Below, piece by piece: positions 18,193-31,813 of a stretch of DNA of 64,000 nucleotides. How positions within the stretch are numbered: the stretch's first letter is position 1; every line of letters starts with the position of its first letter. The stretch is from Mesaphorura yosii (Eukaryota; Arthropoda; Collembola; Poduromorpha; Tullbergiidae): the NCBI GenBank assembly GCA_009869945.1, contig WIXG01000177.1, positions 96,371-160,370 on the forward strand, in the 5' to 3' direction. Both the position numbers and the translations under genes were made by a program. The notes under the pieces are model-generated. The model had not been told where the DNA came from and ran no database searches. It saw only the letters and a program-made list of their open reading frames with translations.

Positions 18193-20508
18193 TGCAAGTG
18201 GTGTTTGATTTGATTTGAGTGCTGGACTTCTTCTGTTGCTGTTCCTCCTCAACACGACACGAGTGATTAATTCAGCATTCACACTCGCATTCGCATTCAC
18301 GAAAGTACGTACGGGTTGTTTACCTGCTCGGAAGAGTAAACAGAAGCAAAAATTTAATTAATTCAATTTCCAAAACAACTCAATTTCGCATTCGCAGATG
18401 CTTTGCTTCCTTTGTATATTGCTATTGTAAATTGAGTCATCGCCGTCGATCTGTTTGTCAACACGCATCAAATTTCCGACCGCCTGACGCATGCGGCGCC
18501 GGACTGCGGCATAGGAATCAATGCGAACCGTTTGCGAAATGTTAAATGAATCGAGTCGGTCCAGATACCTAGATCGAATCTGTTTGTTTGATTGTTTGCG
18601 TGGTTCATCTTATCAGGAACGGAAAACTCGGACTTCTTGCCGTTTTTGCTGATGTGCTTGTCTTTTGTTGCTTGTTGCTTTCCGTGATCGAAGCTAAATG
18701 CGAAACACGAGAAATCCTGCTCTCATTAAAGTCAAAGTCAATGTTTACTCTGTCCTGCCTGAGTTTAGCATGGCACGGCACGAACAATGAAGCAGCGAAC
18801 AGTGAGCAGCTTCTTTGTGTTTGCTTTGCCCAAACCAAGCCGTATTTGCCGTATTTGTCGTACTTGCCATTTGTCATGCATGCTTCCCCATTAAAGCCAG
18901 CCTGCCTGTCTGCGCCGATTCCACACTCTGCAATCTGCAAGCAATTCGCGATTGACGATGCGATGTTCTGCTTCTTTGTCTTTTGTTTCTGTTCTGCTCC
19001 TCGACCGGCCAACGCTTTGCACTGTTTTGCTTTGATTTACGCCACGCACACGCTCGGACACTCATGCATTGTTGTTATATTGTCTTTTTTGTCTGCTACG
19101 AATTGCGAACGGCGAATTGCGAAATGCGACTAATTGAATAATTAAGAACAAAGAACAAAAGATATACGTTTTCTTGTTGGACTCTCGGGTCGATCGCGAA
19201 TCGTGGCCCGCCTTTGTACTGAGTACTCGATGGGTCAATTCTGTCAATTCAGGCGTCCATGCCTGCGTCCAAGTCTTTATCGAAGCTGCGAGCCTGCACA
19301 CGCACGACACTCACTGCAGATGCAATAAAACCAAGCCAGTTCAGTCGTCTGTTCAGTTACGCGAACCGATTCGATGCCAATGACACAAATGACAAATCCA
19401 AATGCATACTGGAACGGCGAATTAAATTGGCAAGTGGCAGAATGTAAAATGCAAAACACCTCTGCGAAAAATACACACAAAAATGCTGCGTTGTTCTGTA
19501 CTGTTCTACTCTGGAAATTATGGATTGAGTGCAGCCGAGCAGAGGCGCCCGACCGACCGACGACCGAGTTGGTTGAAACCGGAACGGCACGGCACGGCGA
19601 GTGTTGCGGTGTTTTCGCTCTGAACGTGCGTACCTGACTGAATCCTGAATCGACTCACTCTCGACTTCACTGCACAGCACGAAAGCATGAAATCATGAAA
19701 ACACGAGCAGTCGAGCTTCTTTCGTACTTTTGCACTGGTATGGCATGGCATTGAGCGAACAGCCCAACGCTCTCGGCTCCTTCTCGCTTGTGTACGAAAG
19801 TACAAACGCACCTTTGCGATTTGCAAAGTGTTCAGGCGGCTGCGGCTGGCTGACGGGTTGTCGGCTACCTGACAGTACTTTGAATACAAATTAACGCCAG
19901 GGACTCAGGCGTTTGCCCGTTTGCGATTGCGATGCTGTTTCCATAAACGCAAACGCGATGTAAACGCCTGTAAATTGTAAAGTGTAAATGTCACGACGGG
20001 CATTGGGCATGGGCGAAATGAGCGCTGCTGTGCCCTGCGGTGGCTGCGGCCACGCGCCAACCGAAACGAATTAGATTTGGATAATGGGAACCAATTCGTT
20101 AGCCGAATGCCTGCGAAGTACCCAGGAAAGGCAAAGGTCAGGGGTCAACCAATAGCAGTCGGAAAACAGCCTGATTGGAAAGGAAACGATCAACGAGTCA
20201 GACTCGACGCGGCTTTGATCGATTCTGCGCTATGATGTGACTGCACGTCGCCAGTTTCGCGTCTTGTGACTGAGATATCGCATACCATCGCATACGCATG
20301 CAGATTGGAACATGGAGATAATCGATCTCGTATTCGGTAATTCGATAATTCGATTACCATTCACGAGCACAGCACAGCCAAGTCCGGCCACGCCACGGAA
20401 GACATACGCCACGATCGAAGTGTGTGATGTGATTCCTTTCCTTCGCCAAGACAATGCTGAACAATGAGAGTCAATGTCGCAACAATGCTGATGCTGAATC
20501 CGGGCTGA

Positions 20509-20535
20509 GGCTTGGCTTGGCTTGGCCTGGCTGGG
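20509..20535. repeat. CTTGG microsatellite-like tract
   Basis: Imperfect tandem CTTGG/CCTGG units over about 27 bp, in non-coding DNA. Simple slippage repeat. Confidence 0.7.
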
Positions 20536-20826
20536 CGCCACAACAATGCAATCGAGTCTCTATTAAGACAAGTGTTAAAGTCAAGGCTCGCGAGTCGCGA
20601 CTTTCAATTATTTTATTGTTCAATCGCACTTGCAATCGCACGTGTTGGCTATTAAAAGAACAAAGTCAGATTGCATTGCTTTTGCGTTGTGGCCGAGCTG
20701 AGATTAATTTGACAGATTTGACGGCTGCGCGGTCACTGCGCGTTCGTGCTTTTAATTGCAGCTACTGCCGCCGTAACAGTGACGAGTTCGATGACAACTG
20801 CAAGCCAGCCACTTCCTGTTTCTGAG

Positions 20827-20844
20827 CGTACGCGTACGCGTACG
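20827..20844. repeat. CGTACG alternating purine-pyrimidine tract
   Basis: About three CGTACG units in direct succession, so the tract is self-complementary and rich in CpG. No function can be inferred from sequence alone. Confidence 0.6.
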
Positions 20845-23114
20845 GCTCACGCCTTTATTTGCATGCTAATGATGGACGGCCAAGTGTCTATTAATAACTT
20901 AATAACTCGTAGCCGCATTATTTATGAACGACCTTTGCAAGAAGCGGCGCATAATTAATGAAAGGTCGTCGCCGTGGGCAAGATTGTGCAACTTCATACT
21001 CGCAAGCAATAAGCTCTGTAGCGCACGTTGCGTTACAGAAACGCTAAGCGAAACGCGTGCAGTGCGCATACAAAAATAGTCAGAGTCATAATCATAACAA
21101 TAATCGCAGTCAGTCAGAGATGAAGTTGAAGTGCTCTTGGTCACTGATGGACGATCGACTTTGTACAATGTGCAAAGAGCAAAGATCGCTTCCGGTCTCA
21201 CAGCCTACATTTTGTTTCTGCATTTCAACTGTTTTGGCGGCCAGTCTGAGAATTGCATTACAGGGTAGCAAAAGGACAGGCAAATTGTGCTTGAGATTTG
21301 GCAAACGAGAAACGACGAAGAACGTAGAAAAGCACTGCGAAAACTGATCGATAAACGCGCCTGGCCTTTTCTGTACGCGTTTGGCATGCTGAGAGTGCTA
21401 AAATCCTGCCAGTCTTCTGCATTACACGCTGGAATACGCGTTATTGCGTTGCAGAAAATGCCTTCAAAGCGTGCACGAGCGAGAGCGAGAGCGATCGCTC
21501 AAGAAACTTTACGGGCGGGCTTTTGTTGCAGAGTACAGCAATAAAAAGAAGAAATGGCAAGCAGAATTGACAGAAATGCGAAATGCGTAATTCCGCACCG
21601 TTTAAAACAAACGAGATGTGAGACTCCTTCGTGTCCGACATGACATGACACGACAATAAAAGTTTGGAAACTTTACTCGAGCGGCAAGGCGACGTAGAGC
21701 GATCAAAATCCCTCAAGGGGAGTCAACCCACGAATCGCGAGCGACGAATTTGGTATTTGAGTGGATTTCTGTACTGAAATCGAGTCGCATTAACGAAAAG
21801 TATGGATTTTCTGCTTTTAAAACATTCAACAGCATTTCTGCCTCTTTAAATTGCGTGCAAAAGCTGATTTTCGTGTCGAAGACGACGACCATGCTAGTGC
21901 AGTGCAGCCGAGAGCCGGATTAATTATTCGTCGTTCGGGAAAAATCGATGGCGGTCAACGCGAGCACAAAACACAAAAGGCACGAAATACCACGAAATGT
22001 AACAAATACGGCAGAATCTCTAAACTAATTGCCTTGCCATTGGGGTTCTTGGAATCCGTCAACCGCAGCCACTCGCAAGCCACGACAATGAAATACCAAA
22101 CGCCAAGCCAAGCGTTTTGTCACCGAAAGCGTGGAGAGTCAAAGTCAAAGTCCATGTCAGGAATCAATTGTGGGCATGACAAAAGAGTGGGTAAATTAAT
22201 CGGATTTGGTCTGCGCAATTGTGCATATGAAGGAAAATAATTGGGCTGGCGGCACACAAAAGAGCAGTGGCAATCGCGTCATTCGCCAGTGCGGCAGCCA
22301 GCAGCTGGTGGGCTTCATCGGGCCTAGCAACGGTGGTGATCCGAGCCGTTGAAGTTGAAGGGCTCGGAAGGTCGCGCCGACGGGCTGACGACAGCGAGAA
22401 TGAAAACGGAAAACGACGTGGGCACAGAAATAGAAAAAGTCCTCGCGTCAAATTTCGATTTGTGCCTGAGGGGCTTCCTTTTCACAGGCGCGGCGCTCCA
22501 GTCAAAAAAGTCAGAATGCGTCACGACAGCAGCGGTTTGGTTGTCTGGTCGTAATTACTTTTGCTTTTTACAAACTTCGGAGCAAACTCCGCAGTCACAG
22601 TCAGCCAACGGCTCAGGCTGACCTTTAGAAGCGAAAGCTGAATCGCGGACAAACTTTTGTAACCGAATCCCTTTGCTTGCTTTTGCTTTTGCGTTTACTC
22701 AGAATCAAGTCGAACCAAGTCAGTCTAGCTTGTTTTCGTATTTCAGTTTCAATTTCAATGTAATAAAATGAATTTGAGGCTGGTAAGAATGCTTCGCTTT
22801 GCCTGTTTAAGAGAAGTCTTGCATCTGCATTGACTCGGACGATGAATAACGACACGACACGAAGAATTCGCATTTTGCCTGTTTTGACTATTTGGGTTTT
22901 TGCGAATTGCGTCGATGTAAAACGAGACGTTATTTTGGGAGCGGCGAGGACGAAGGACGAAAGGCACAAAGAGGCGATTCAGCCTGAAAGCACTCGCGTT
23001 TCGTCGTTTCGAGTCAACAGAGCCGTTAACCGTAAAAGAAGCTATAAAACTCACAAACAGCAAACTGCGACGCAACAGCGATGAAAATTATGAAAAGTGG
23101 AGCGGTCGACTTAC

Positions 23115-23143
23115 CTCTGCGGTGGGACGATGATGGCTAACGA
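23115..23143 (-). other. Orphan exon-like unit, possibly a 5' untranslated exon
   Basis: On the minus strand a pyrimidine-rich acceptor (cccattccag) is followed by 29 bases and a near-perfect donor (GAG then GTAAGT). No coding gene here uses it. The closest downstream gene on this strand is the goliath-type ligase, whose leader may also have a donor near 18324, so this could be an untranslated leader exon. An isolated splice-site pair can occur by chance. Confidence 0.25.
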
Positions 23144-24352
23144 CTGGAATGGGACACGCAGATGTAAAGTGAGTGGCAGAGCAGACAACAAAGCTGCAAA
23201 ATGCACAACTAGAATGTAATCTAAATGCGAAGAAATCCACGACTGCGACGAATGATAATGCAACTTGAAGAACGTTAACACTCGAAATGGAGGGAAACTC
23301 TCACAAAGTTTTGCAGGGGCTTTGCTTTGGCTGTGGATTCCTCGATATGTGATTGCTGATTACTGATTTTTGATTACTTTGTTGTGCGTCTGGAATATGC
23401 TTGCAAATTCTGTCTTGGTCAAACGTGGACTGAAGCTCACAAGTGGACTGTCGACTGACTGCTTTGCCGTTTCAATTCCTGTGGACTGCTTTGCTTGTGA
23501 AATCGGTTCTGAGCCTGCCAGCCAGCTAGCCAAGTTGCTCCAGCTTCAGCCTCTCCATGCCATGCCATTTCAATGCAGCGTTCAGCGTTGGATCGATCGT
23601 TACGAGCAGAAGAGCACTTGCATTGCCAAATTTCCAAGAGGCGAAAGAAGGAGCAAAACAAGCTAAGCCAAGCCGTGCAATGGAGAATATGCAAAAACGA
23701 ACAGGCTAGGTTGCTGGAAGTCTTTGCTGGTTACTGCTCGCTGTGGCTTCGGCAGTGGCCTTCACTTTCAGTAAACTTTGCTTAATCTCCACTTCTGGAA
23801 ACTAGGAACTGGAAATGAGTTGAGAAGCCAACAAGTCACTGTAGAATTCAATCCAACTTAGTTCATTATAAATCATAAAGCCACGATTAATCGATTAAAT
23901 GATTGCTACTGCATGCAGTGCAGGATTCGACTGAGAATAACAAGACCAGTTTTAATTAACAAACATGATTTAGTTAACAAGGAAATTAGAGAACTCTGAA
24001 TCCTTATCATCCTAACTCACACAAAAACTTAAAGCAATCTCTTTCCGTAATGGTTTGGCTTACGCTGAAGTATAAAATTCTGCAGCTTTCTTGGAGGCGG
24101 TAGCCGCTTTGGCTTTGGATATGGCCTTGGCTTTTTCGATAGGCGGGAGGTATTCTTCGTCAGAGTCCGATGATGACTGAGGAGGACGCAAATCTTTCGC
24201 ATTGAGTTTGGAAGCTGCTTGAGTAGGCACAGGGCCCTGAAAAAGTTGGAATCTTGGAACTGCGTAGCACATAAATGGAGTTCTTGGAACATCTTCCGGA
24301 TTTCTGTACCGGGGCTGTTCTCTCATCGGAAGAAGAGACCGTGGAGGCGATG

Positions 24353-25192
24353 CTAGAGCTGAAGCAATGACTTGAGGAGCCCACGCCACGACAGAGCCAG
24401 TAGAAGATCCTGGTTGGGCGATTTTGCCTGGGCCTTTGCCTGTGCCAACAGACTGAGCGGAGCCAACTCCCTGACCATTGTGAACGGCGTCCCGATGAAA
24501 GCCGGCGGCACTGACACTGACGGGGCGACAAACTCGGTTACCGAACTGCGCTTGATAACTCCTTGTTGTTTGCTGAAAAACCAATTAGAAATAATTGCTT
24601 GACAAGTGCGAACCCTACAGGATTTCCGCCTTTCCGCCAACTATTGCTGCTTAATTAGGTGAGGTGGGTGACTCGTCGTAAATTGGTTCTTGGAAATTTC
24701 AAGAAGGCGACCTCAACTTCGAGCAGGGGATTGCTTAGAATCACTGCTGATTGTGTTGATGGTCGCCAAATACATTGACTCAAGTTACTTGGGGCAGTTC
24801 GAATCTTTTCTGATAAGCCGACGAACTTTGTCTTACATGGAAGAAGGAATTCCAAGCAGCTAGCTAATGACTGAAGACTTTATCTTATCCTTTATCCTTC
24901 TAGAATCTACGAACCGGTATCTTCGCTCTCAACTTCTGCTGTTTGCTGCTCAGCTGCCCTTCCCTTTAAAATGACTACCTACGCTAGACCTGACTGGTGG
25001 CTACCGACTATGACCTTTGACTGCTCGTTGATGATTCAGCACGCACGGACTGACCGATGGCTCATGTCGTCAGTGTAAGTGACTCTGATATCATCCCAGG
25101 CCAAATCAGCCAGGCAGCCCGGGACTTACCGCCAATATCTTCCTGAATTTCAATTGCTGTTGGCTAATTGGCTTTGGCTTTGGTGGTGCCAT
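24353..25192 (-). CDS. Candidate small five-exon gene, basic protein of unknown function
   Basis: Tentative model of 97 codons. Exons: 25192-25130 (begins MAPPKPKPISQQQ, strong GTAAGT donor), 24953-24915, 24831-24789, 24572-24542 and 24470-24353 (TAG stop). Phases agree at all four junctions. The first two exons encode related Gln/Lys-rich stretches (QQQLKFRKIL and KQQKLRAKIP), which hints at an internal repeat. The C-terminus is Leu/Ala-rich. Weak points: the second donor is GTTCGT and two acceptors lack long pyrimidine tracts. In the fourth exon another frame stays open to 24060 and would give an acidic/Lys-Ala-rich tail (SSSDSDEEY), so a different 3' end is possible. An exon-like ORF starting MNNVQSSSQ at 25536 could be an alternative 5' part. 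I recognise no family. Confidence 0.27.
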
Positions 25193-25536
25193 TTCAATCA
25201 AGAAAGCTGCCCCGACGCCCCGCTAATTCACTACTAAAATCCTGAATAGGGACTAAAATAGCTAGAATTGGACTACACCACTGGAAATGGACAAATTCTG
25301 GAATTTCGGAGAAAAAACTTTGTAAAAAAAACACAACTAACCTGATCACATCGACACCAGAAGCAGATTGAGAGTCGTCGGCAGTTTGATATCTTCTTCT
25401 GCGCATTTCGAACGACGAAGTGGCCGTTACCCGAATTGGCAGGCAGGCCAGTCGTCAATTGTGTCGGTGGGTCAACGACTTGCTGCTTCATTCTGCGTTG
25501 CTTGAGAGCCTGGCTGCTTGACTGCACGTTATTCAT

Positions 25537-28500
25537 TAGACTCGCTAAACTCAGCTGGAATGGAATGGAAGTGTGAATTTACTGTCAGGCCAACGAATTC
25601 GCCAGTCACCTTGGCCTTGGTTGTGTCCACCAATAAGCAATTTCGACTTTGGCTTTGGTGTTGGCAGGACTCCGGACTCAGAGGTCTTTGCCTTCTCCGT
25701 TCTGCTGCTGCCGCTGCAATGCTACGCATGAATACGCTGAACTACGAATGCAAGGAGCGGGCACAGGCAGGCAGGCTTTGGAGAGGAGAGCACTTTGTTC
25801 TCTTTTCGTGTGAGAGGTGGCGACTCTCTCGCGTCTCTCTCAAATACGCATACGCACGGAGACTCACTTAAGTCTTTTTACGCGATTCGAATTTGGGAAT
25901 CGGTGGCTTAATGAAATTGAAGACGGAGACGGCTTCCAAAGAGCAGCGGAAAGGGAGCCGTAACCCAATTTGTAGACCACATATTAAGTCAGAAAGGAAA
26001 GTGTACTGAAAGGACTGGAAAACGGCGACGGGAAACCACTTGACGGTGATTGCATTTGCAAATTCTCATCAAAGGAAAATGAAGAGCGAGATTGAGTTCA
26101 GATACCCGCACGCTGCGCTGAGGGGAATCGGATCAATCCCGAGTCGACGACTTCAAAGCAGCAAGAACTGCAGCGAATGAGGGATGCAATCTGATAAGTT
26201 AAATAAATTAGGTGGCTTTGGACTGCCGTAATTTGTAACTCGTAATTCGTGTTTCGAAGTAATGGAATGACGCAGGGTTTCGATGATTGCAAATCGAGCA
26301 GACCACATTAAAGTTTCGTATTAATTATCGGGCAGGGCAGGGCAGGCTCCGTTTTATTTTTGCCTCGTTTGTAAAATCTTTTCTGTGTACTCGACCGGCC
26401 GGCCGGCTTTCATTTCTTAATCTCCTCGTCGTGCATTGTCCGTCTTTGTGTTCCGACAGTGCCGTGCCGTGCCGAAAAGGAGCCGCCAACCCGTTCGTTC
26501 CTTCTTCTTTCGTTCTTCTTTCGTCTTTATCTTCCGATCTCAGCCCGGCTAATGCTAATCCCATGCACACAAGCACCGACAGAGGTTGACCCGGAACGAA
26601 AGGAGATCAGCCCAAATCTTGCAGAAGCAATTTGTTTGTTCTTCTGCTGTCATCCAACTCGTCAGTCTGTTTACCACTCATTTACTGGCTACTTATTTGC
26701 TTGCTGCTATTTACGTCTAACTCGAAAAGCAGCGAAAAGCGAAATGGTGATTTCGATTCCAAAATCCAAAAGCACGACGACGACTTGTCTTGTCGGCGGC
26801 CTTTCCCTTTGCCGTTTCCCTTTGCCGTTTCCCTTTGCCATTTACAATTTACTCGAGTCTTTATTAAATTCGAATCAAATCTCTCTTCTTCTCTCCGGCC
26901 CGAAGCCTCGAACGTTGAAGGATTCGTATTCTGCATCCCGCATCTTTTCTCATCTTCTTGCTGATTAACTGCCCGCAGCCGGTGGCAGGCAGGCAGTCGA
27001 GGGAACAATCAGCCGCTCATGAGACGAGAGAGGAGAAATTAACATGCGTGCAAATTCAAAACACAAAATGTAAAGGGCTTTTTATTAAAAATATTTGAGT
27101 GGTTCCCATATTTTGATCTTTGACGCGACGAGGAACATAAACACTCACGCTTGTGCATGCGTGCGCGTGCGTCTGCGATGATATTTCAATTTCTATTCAA
27201 ATACCAAATACGCAGGCGAGGAGAGGGTCGTGCAAAAGTCAGGAGAGGCCGGGAAAGTTAAAGTTTGTTGAGGCACTTGAGAGTTGAAATGTCGAAGGGG
27301 TGGCGTGCCGAGTGGCTTAAGCGCGATGATTCATGTTCTTGTCCACTCGACACTTGAGCGACGAGTCCTCGACGAGAGCCCGACGCAGGTCGCAGCCCTT
27401 AATTGACTTGTGCGTCGTGTGCGTGCAGGTGATGGCCACTTTCCGTGCCCGAGCCGTCCGTGTCACTAAGCCTCTTCAGAAGTCGGTAATTAACACTCTA
27501 CGTCAATCTCGTCGTCACCGCCGCCCGCGCCTGCGCTGTTTACTTCCGCACCCGACGGAGCGGAGCGACGCAGAAAACTGGAACTCATTTCTGATTGTGT
27601 CCATTTTTCTGCAGCGGCCCGTTTCCTTCCGGCTTCTGCTCCAAGTTCAAGTGCACGACGCACGCTGCACGCTGCTAAAAAACGAGATGCGACGATCGGA
27701 AGGGCGACGATGCGATGCGAAATGCGATGCAGCATGGCAGCAGTTTAGTTTAGCGAACAATGCGTGCTCGTCCAGCCGGAGAGGATCTGTAAAAAATGAA
27801 GCGGAGGAATGAATGGCGGAAGTCGGGTTAGAGCGGCCTCGTGCCGGTGAAAGCGAGCCAGCCGGTCGTGACGACTGACGAGGTCGCCTCGACAAAAGGG
27901 ATCAATTTCTCTCGAGTCTCAGAGTCGAGTCTCGCAAACGTGGTTCCATAAAAGCTGACTCGGTTAACGAATCTGCAATTGCAATCTGCGGGTGAAATGT
28001 GAGCTACAATTTATTAATTACGCAATCAGCCATCAGCCATCGGTAGCCGGAGAAATTCTGCGAGTCGAGCCGGTTTTGTTCCTGCATGAATTGTGCGTGC
28101 GATGCATCGCGATGCGATGCGGTTCGTGAGTGATGAAAGTGCGTAGAGAAAAGATACTGGGAACATGGTGCCCGTTGTTTCCCCCACGCCCGCCCGCCAG
28201 CCTGTTAGCTTTCCTGCTCGCTCGCGTTCTCCTTCTCGTTACGCTCGGCTGCGTCTTCCATCTTGGTCGTCGTCGGTCGTCGTGCAAGCATACACGTACG
28301 CATGCAGGGAGAAGGAGAAATCCTTTCTTCGATTTCGGAAGTGGAGATATGGCGCAGATCACTCCGCATTACGCAGCTCTCAGAGATTGTCTTCCACCAT
28401 TTTCCTGCCTGCCTGCCACGGAAGTTTTTACGCCTTGTGGGCGAAGAGGTATGAATGCCTCCTCGATTCCGTCTTCACGGCCGGCTGAGGAAAGCAGCTG

Positions 28501-31500
28501 GATGCCGAAAGCCTCCCTCAACCAGCAAACATAAGCGAGCTGAATCATTCGACTTTCTGCCAAAGAATAAGAAATGACTTGACTTGCTTGCAAGAAAGCG
28601 CAGCGCAGAGAAGAATCGATAAATCGCCAATCCTGCAACTTCCGAAATCAGCCGCGTTTTATTCTTATTCTACTATCACAAAAGAAGCGTGTGCCGTGTT
28701 TCATTACAAAAGTAATTAAAGTGACGACGACGAGATGCAATCGCGAGGACGAAAGGACGCAGAAATAGAATCACGGCACGGCTCGGAGAGATCACAAAAA
28801 CAGTGCAGTGCAGCGTGGAAAACGATGAAAATACTTCCGGTGCCTTCTTTTTTAATCCTCCTCACTACTCTGGAGCTCTGGATTGATGACATCACAGATG
28901 ACGACGGACGATGTGATCGGATGCACCGGAAATGAAACTTTGAAATTATGCAGACGCGTGCCCACAGTCGAAGGGAGACTGACTGTCTTTCACTTTCATC
29001 TCTCTTTTGTCGTCATTCGCAAACGCACAATTTTGACACGCAGCGGCACGGCAGCGAGCGAAGACGACGCGTCGTCGTTGCTGAGACTGACGGCGAAGGA
29101 CGTCGATCGTCGGTCTTTATAGCGTCGTGGTCGTGGATTGGATTTTTTGACCCACTTAACCGAAAACTCAACTGCGCCCGTGCCCATGGTCGAATGCAAA
29201 GTTGGGCGTGCGCCTTGAGAGTCGGTACAGCGTAAAGCGTAAAACCGAAGGTTTTGAAATTGCGCATTCATCCAGAGCAGCGCAGCGCTGGAAGATGAGT
29301 CCCATTGCAGTACAGTGCAGTGCACTTTTTGTAGGCTGCTCTGCCCTTCAACTTGAACTCATTTCTTACTCAATCAATGAAAAGTGGTTCCACTTCCCAT
29401 TTCCATGGCAAGTCGAACGCCATTACGCACGCTTCGATTGGCGTTCTCTCAAGGCTGCTGTGTTCAAGGCCAGCCAGCGATGAACGTCTTGCATCTCGAG
29501 CACGAGATGCCTGACTCGAGACCGAGACCAGGTGATTGAGAACTCCCGAAGCATGGCAAATGAGTTGTGACACTCAGCTTGTTGAAACTGTTGCTTTCGA
29601 GCAGCTGAACCGTCGACCGGCCCAGTTTCAGGTTTCTTTAATGAATACAACGCGTCTCGATCGCACTTTCGGCTGAAACTTCGAAGCTGAGCTCGGATTA
29701 CCGCAAGCAGGCAGGCAGGCAGATCGAGCGAGTGAGACTCCCAACGATTTAATTCGGGATTTACGAGGCGGCCAGCTATTTTGGGCCCGGCCGTATAAAT
29801 TTTTAGGAATTAAGTCACTCATGCATGCAAATGTTGGCTGCTGCACGAACATGAACACGAGAAATGAATCTTCTTTATGGCGCTGCTGCCACGCTGCGCG
29901 CTGAATGCTTAATAAAATATCATATTTGTCTCACACTTCATGTCCTCGTTTTTTATCGTCGTGGCATGGCAGCGAGACGCAAACGCAGAAGTGCATGAAA
30001 TCCTTTTCTCATTACGGGACGCGACGATCAACGCAAAGAGACACAGACGAGCCACGACTCTATGACGCAACACGACACGACGCGAAGGGAAAGGCTTCCA
30101 GTCGACTGACTCGCGTTAGAATTCTAGAAAGAACTTTTTTCCTGCTTCGCCATTCGCCTACCCTGCCCAGAAAAATTCAGATTTCGAGCCCGTCTTTTCT
30201 TGGCCACCATTTTTCTCACCAGATTTCCTTTCTTCTTCCTTCCTTCCTTTTGTGATTCTTCACTTGGCGGACTGAATCGTGAAAGAATTATGAAAGATGG
30301 ACGGACACTGCGAGAAAGTGCCGACTCATCGGGCTCGCAAGACGAAGGCGACGAAAACAAACCGCGTCGTTGAGGAGTTGAGTTTGTTGGCTTCGGCTTG
30401 GGAATGACTCCTGTTTGTGTTTCCTTTGAAAACATTCTGCATTGACAAAAACGGGAGAAGGCAGAAGGCAGTAGGGAGCAGAGTTGCGTAGAAACAGAAA
30501 TATTAATAACGCGAGGAGGGATGGGAGACGACGACGACGAAAGATCAGACGGCAAGAGCAGCAGCGCACACATAAAAATATGGTCATTAATAAAGGGAAA
30601 GTGACAGACGTTAAAGGATAAACTCGTGTAATGGTACAGCCTCGACTACTTTAATTACGCGCGCACAAAAGCGGAGAGCAGAGAAACAGCAAACAGCAAA
30701 CAATAACAAAACACTTGACAAATACACGCCACATTGTTGCTTTGTTACTTTTGTCAGCGTTCCGTAATAAAATAAACTCCGGCAATGGCACGCAGTGACT
30801 CAGTGCTTTTGCTTCTGTAATAATTAATATCGGTGACGTAGAGAGGTCAATTACGCCACGGAACAGATTAGCATGCATTCTTCACACTTTTTGCCACTCC
30901 ACTAGAAAGGGTGGCCACTCCAGCAGCCCAGTAGAAATGGGAATTCGAAGAATGAGCCAATCTCCCGGATTCGGATTGATGATGTGATGCTTTAGCTTTA
31001 TTGCGTGTACTCCTTTTGTGCGGGAGCGAAAGGGTGACGGCATGAAAGGGCTCAAAGATTCCTGGCGTGCCGCAAACTTAACACTTGGAAAATTACCAAA
31101 GGTGATCGTCCGTCCGTGAGGCAAGACGCCATCGTCATCGACATCGCCATCGCCAGAATGCTGGAGCTGCGAATGCGTGGAGAAAGTCGATTAATTCCAT
31201 GCGATTGCGATCGCGACTTTTCCTTCACATGAACACGCAAGACGTACGCTACGCAATTAAAAACCAACTGTCCAATTTCAGATCTGATGTTCAGTTTCTT
31301 ATTTCTTTGAGCTGAACTGTGTTCTCGTTCTGTGATGCGGCGAGGCTCCCGCGTTCAGCGATCCGGAAGGAACGAGCGCGAGCGTGGTATAATCAATCAT
31401 TGGAAGTAATCGTAATTCGTAATCCGCCGTGCTCCGTTTCGTTACGCAAGAGAACAAATAGATTGCATCGCAGGCCAGGCTCGCGTCTTTTCAATTTCGG

Positions 31501-31813
31501 TTAATAACCAAATCGAATACAGACAAAATACGGCTCGGCCGAGAGGCTCGGTCGGTTAATGCACTCCGAGCGAGCGATTTATGGGCGAGCGGAGATTATC
31601 TGCCGCGGAACACACACGCAGAGCACCCAAGCACCCTGCCTCAAAGTGCTGGAGTGAAGGAACGGTCGCTGTTTCTCAATTTGCCCAAATTCCAGGCCCA
31701 GCCAGCAACAGAAAACCAACCCTTCAGCAATTCAGCAGCATCAAATGAGAATAAATGAATAACGCACGGCAAGAAACACGCTCGACACTCGAAAAGTTGC
31801 AATAGTTTCTGAA
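25537..31813. other. 6.3-kb stretch with no supported gene
   Basis: No spliced ORF chain was found on either strand. The stretch has a three-copy 13-bp repeat at 26802-26840, a CCGGCCGG run near 26400 and a GCAG tract near 29708. A tRNA-like A-box word occurs near 27310 without a matching B box. Open frames of up to about 170 codons here lack splice partners and have low-complexity Ser/Arg/Leu content typical of chance frames. Confidence 0.5.
26802..26840. repeat. Three-copy 13-bp minisatellite
   Basis: Three head-to-tail copies of tttccctttgccg; the last copy differs only in its final base. It is pyrimidine-rich, non-coding and confined to 39 bp. Confidence 0.8.

Larger units (their letters stand above)
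18193..24352. other. 6.2-kb non-coding interval upstream of the goliath-type gene
   Basis: A plausible donor (GCAG then GTAAAC) on the minus strand at about 18324 suggests an untranslated first exon or intron in the goliath leader. An exon-like unit at 23115-23143 may belong to the same leader. Otherwise I see only chance open frames, a CTTGG-type repeat at 20509-20535 and a CGTACG alternation at 20827-20844. No tRNA or transposase was seen. Confidence 0.45.

Noticed and set aside
18588-19133. 181-codon plus-strand ORF with hydrophobic runs
   Set aside because: No splice context or recognisable family; Cys/Phe/Ser/Leu-rich translation of TTTGC-type simple sequence, with an overlapping minus-strand ORF of similar quality.
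24786-24806. B-box-like word CAGTTCGAATC
   Set aside because: No A box at the expected upstream distance and no cloverleaf; it lies within or next to a possible exon.
27300-27390. tRNA-Ser/Leu-like A box (GTGCCGAGTGGCTTAAGCG) on the plus strand
   Set aside because: No B box (GGTTCGAATCC-like) follows at the right distance, and no acceptor-stem pairing or anticodon arm can be drawn.
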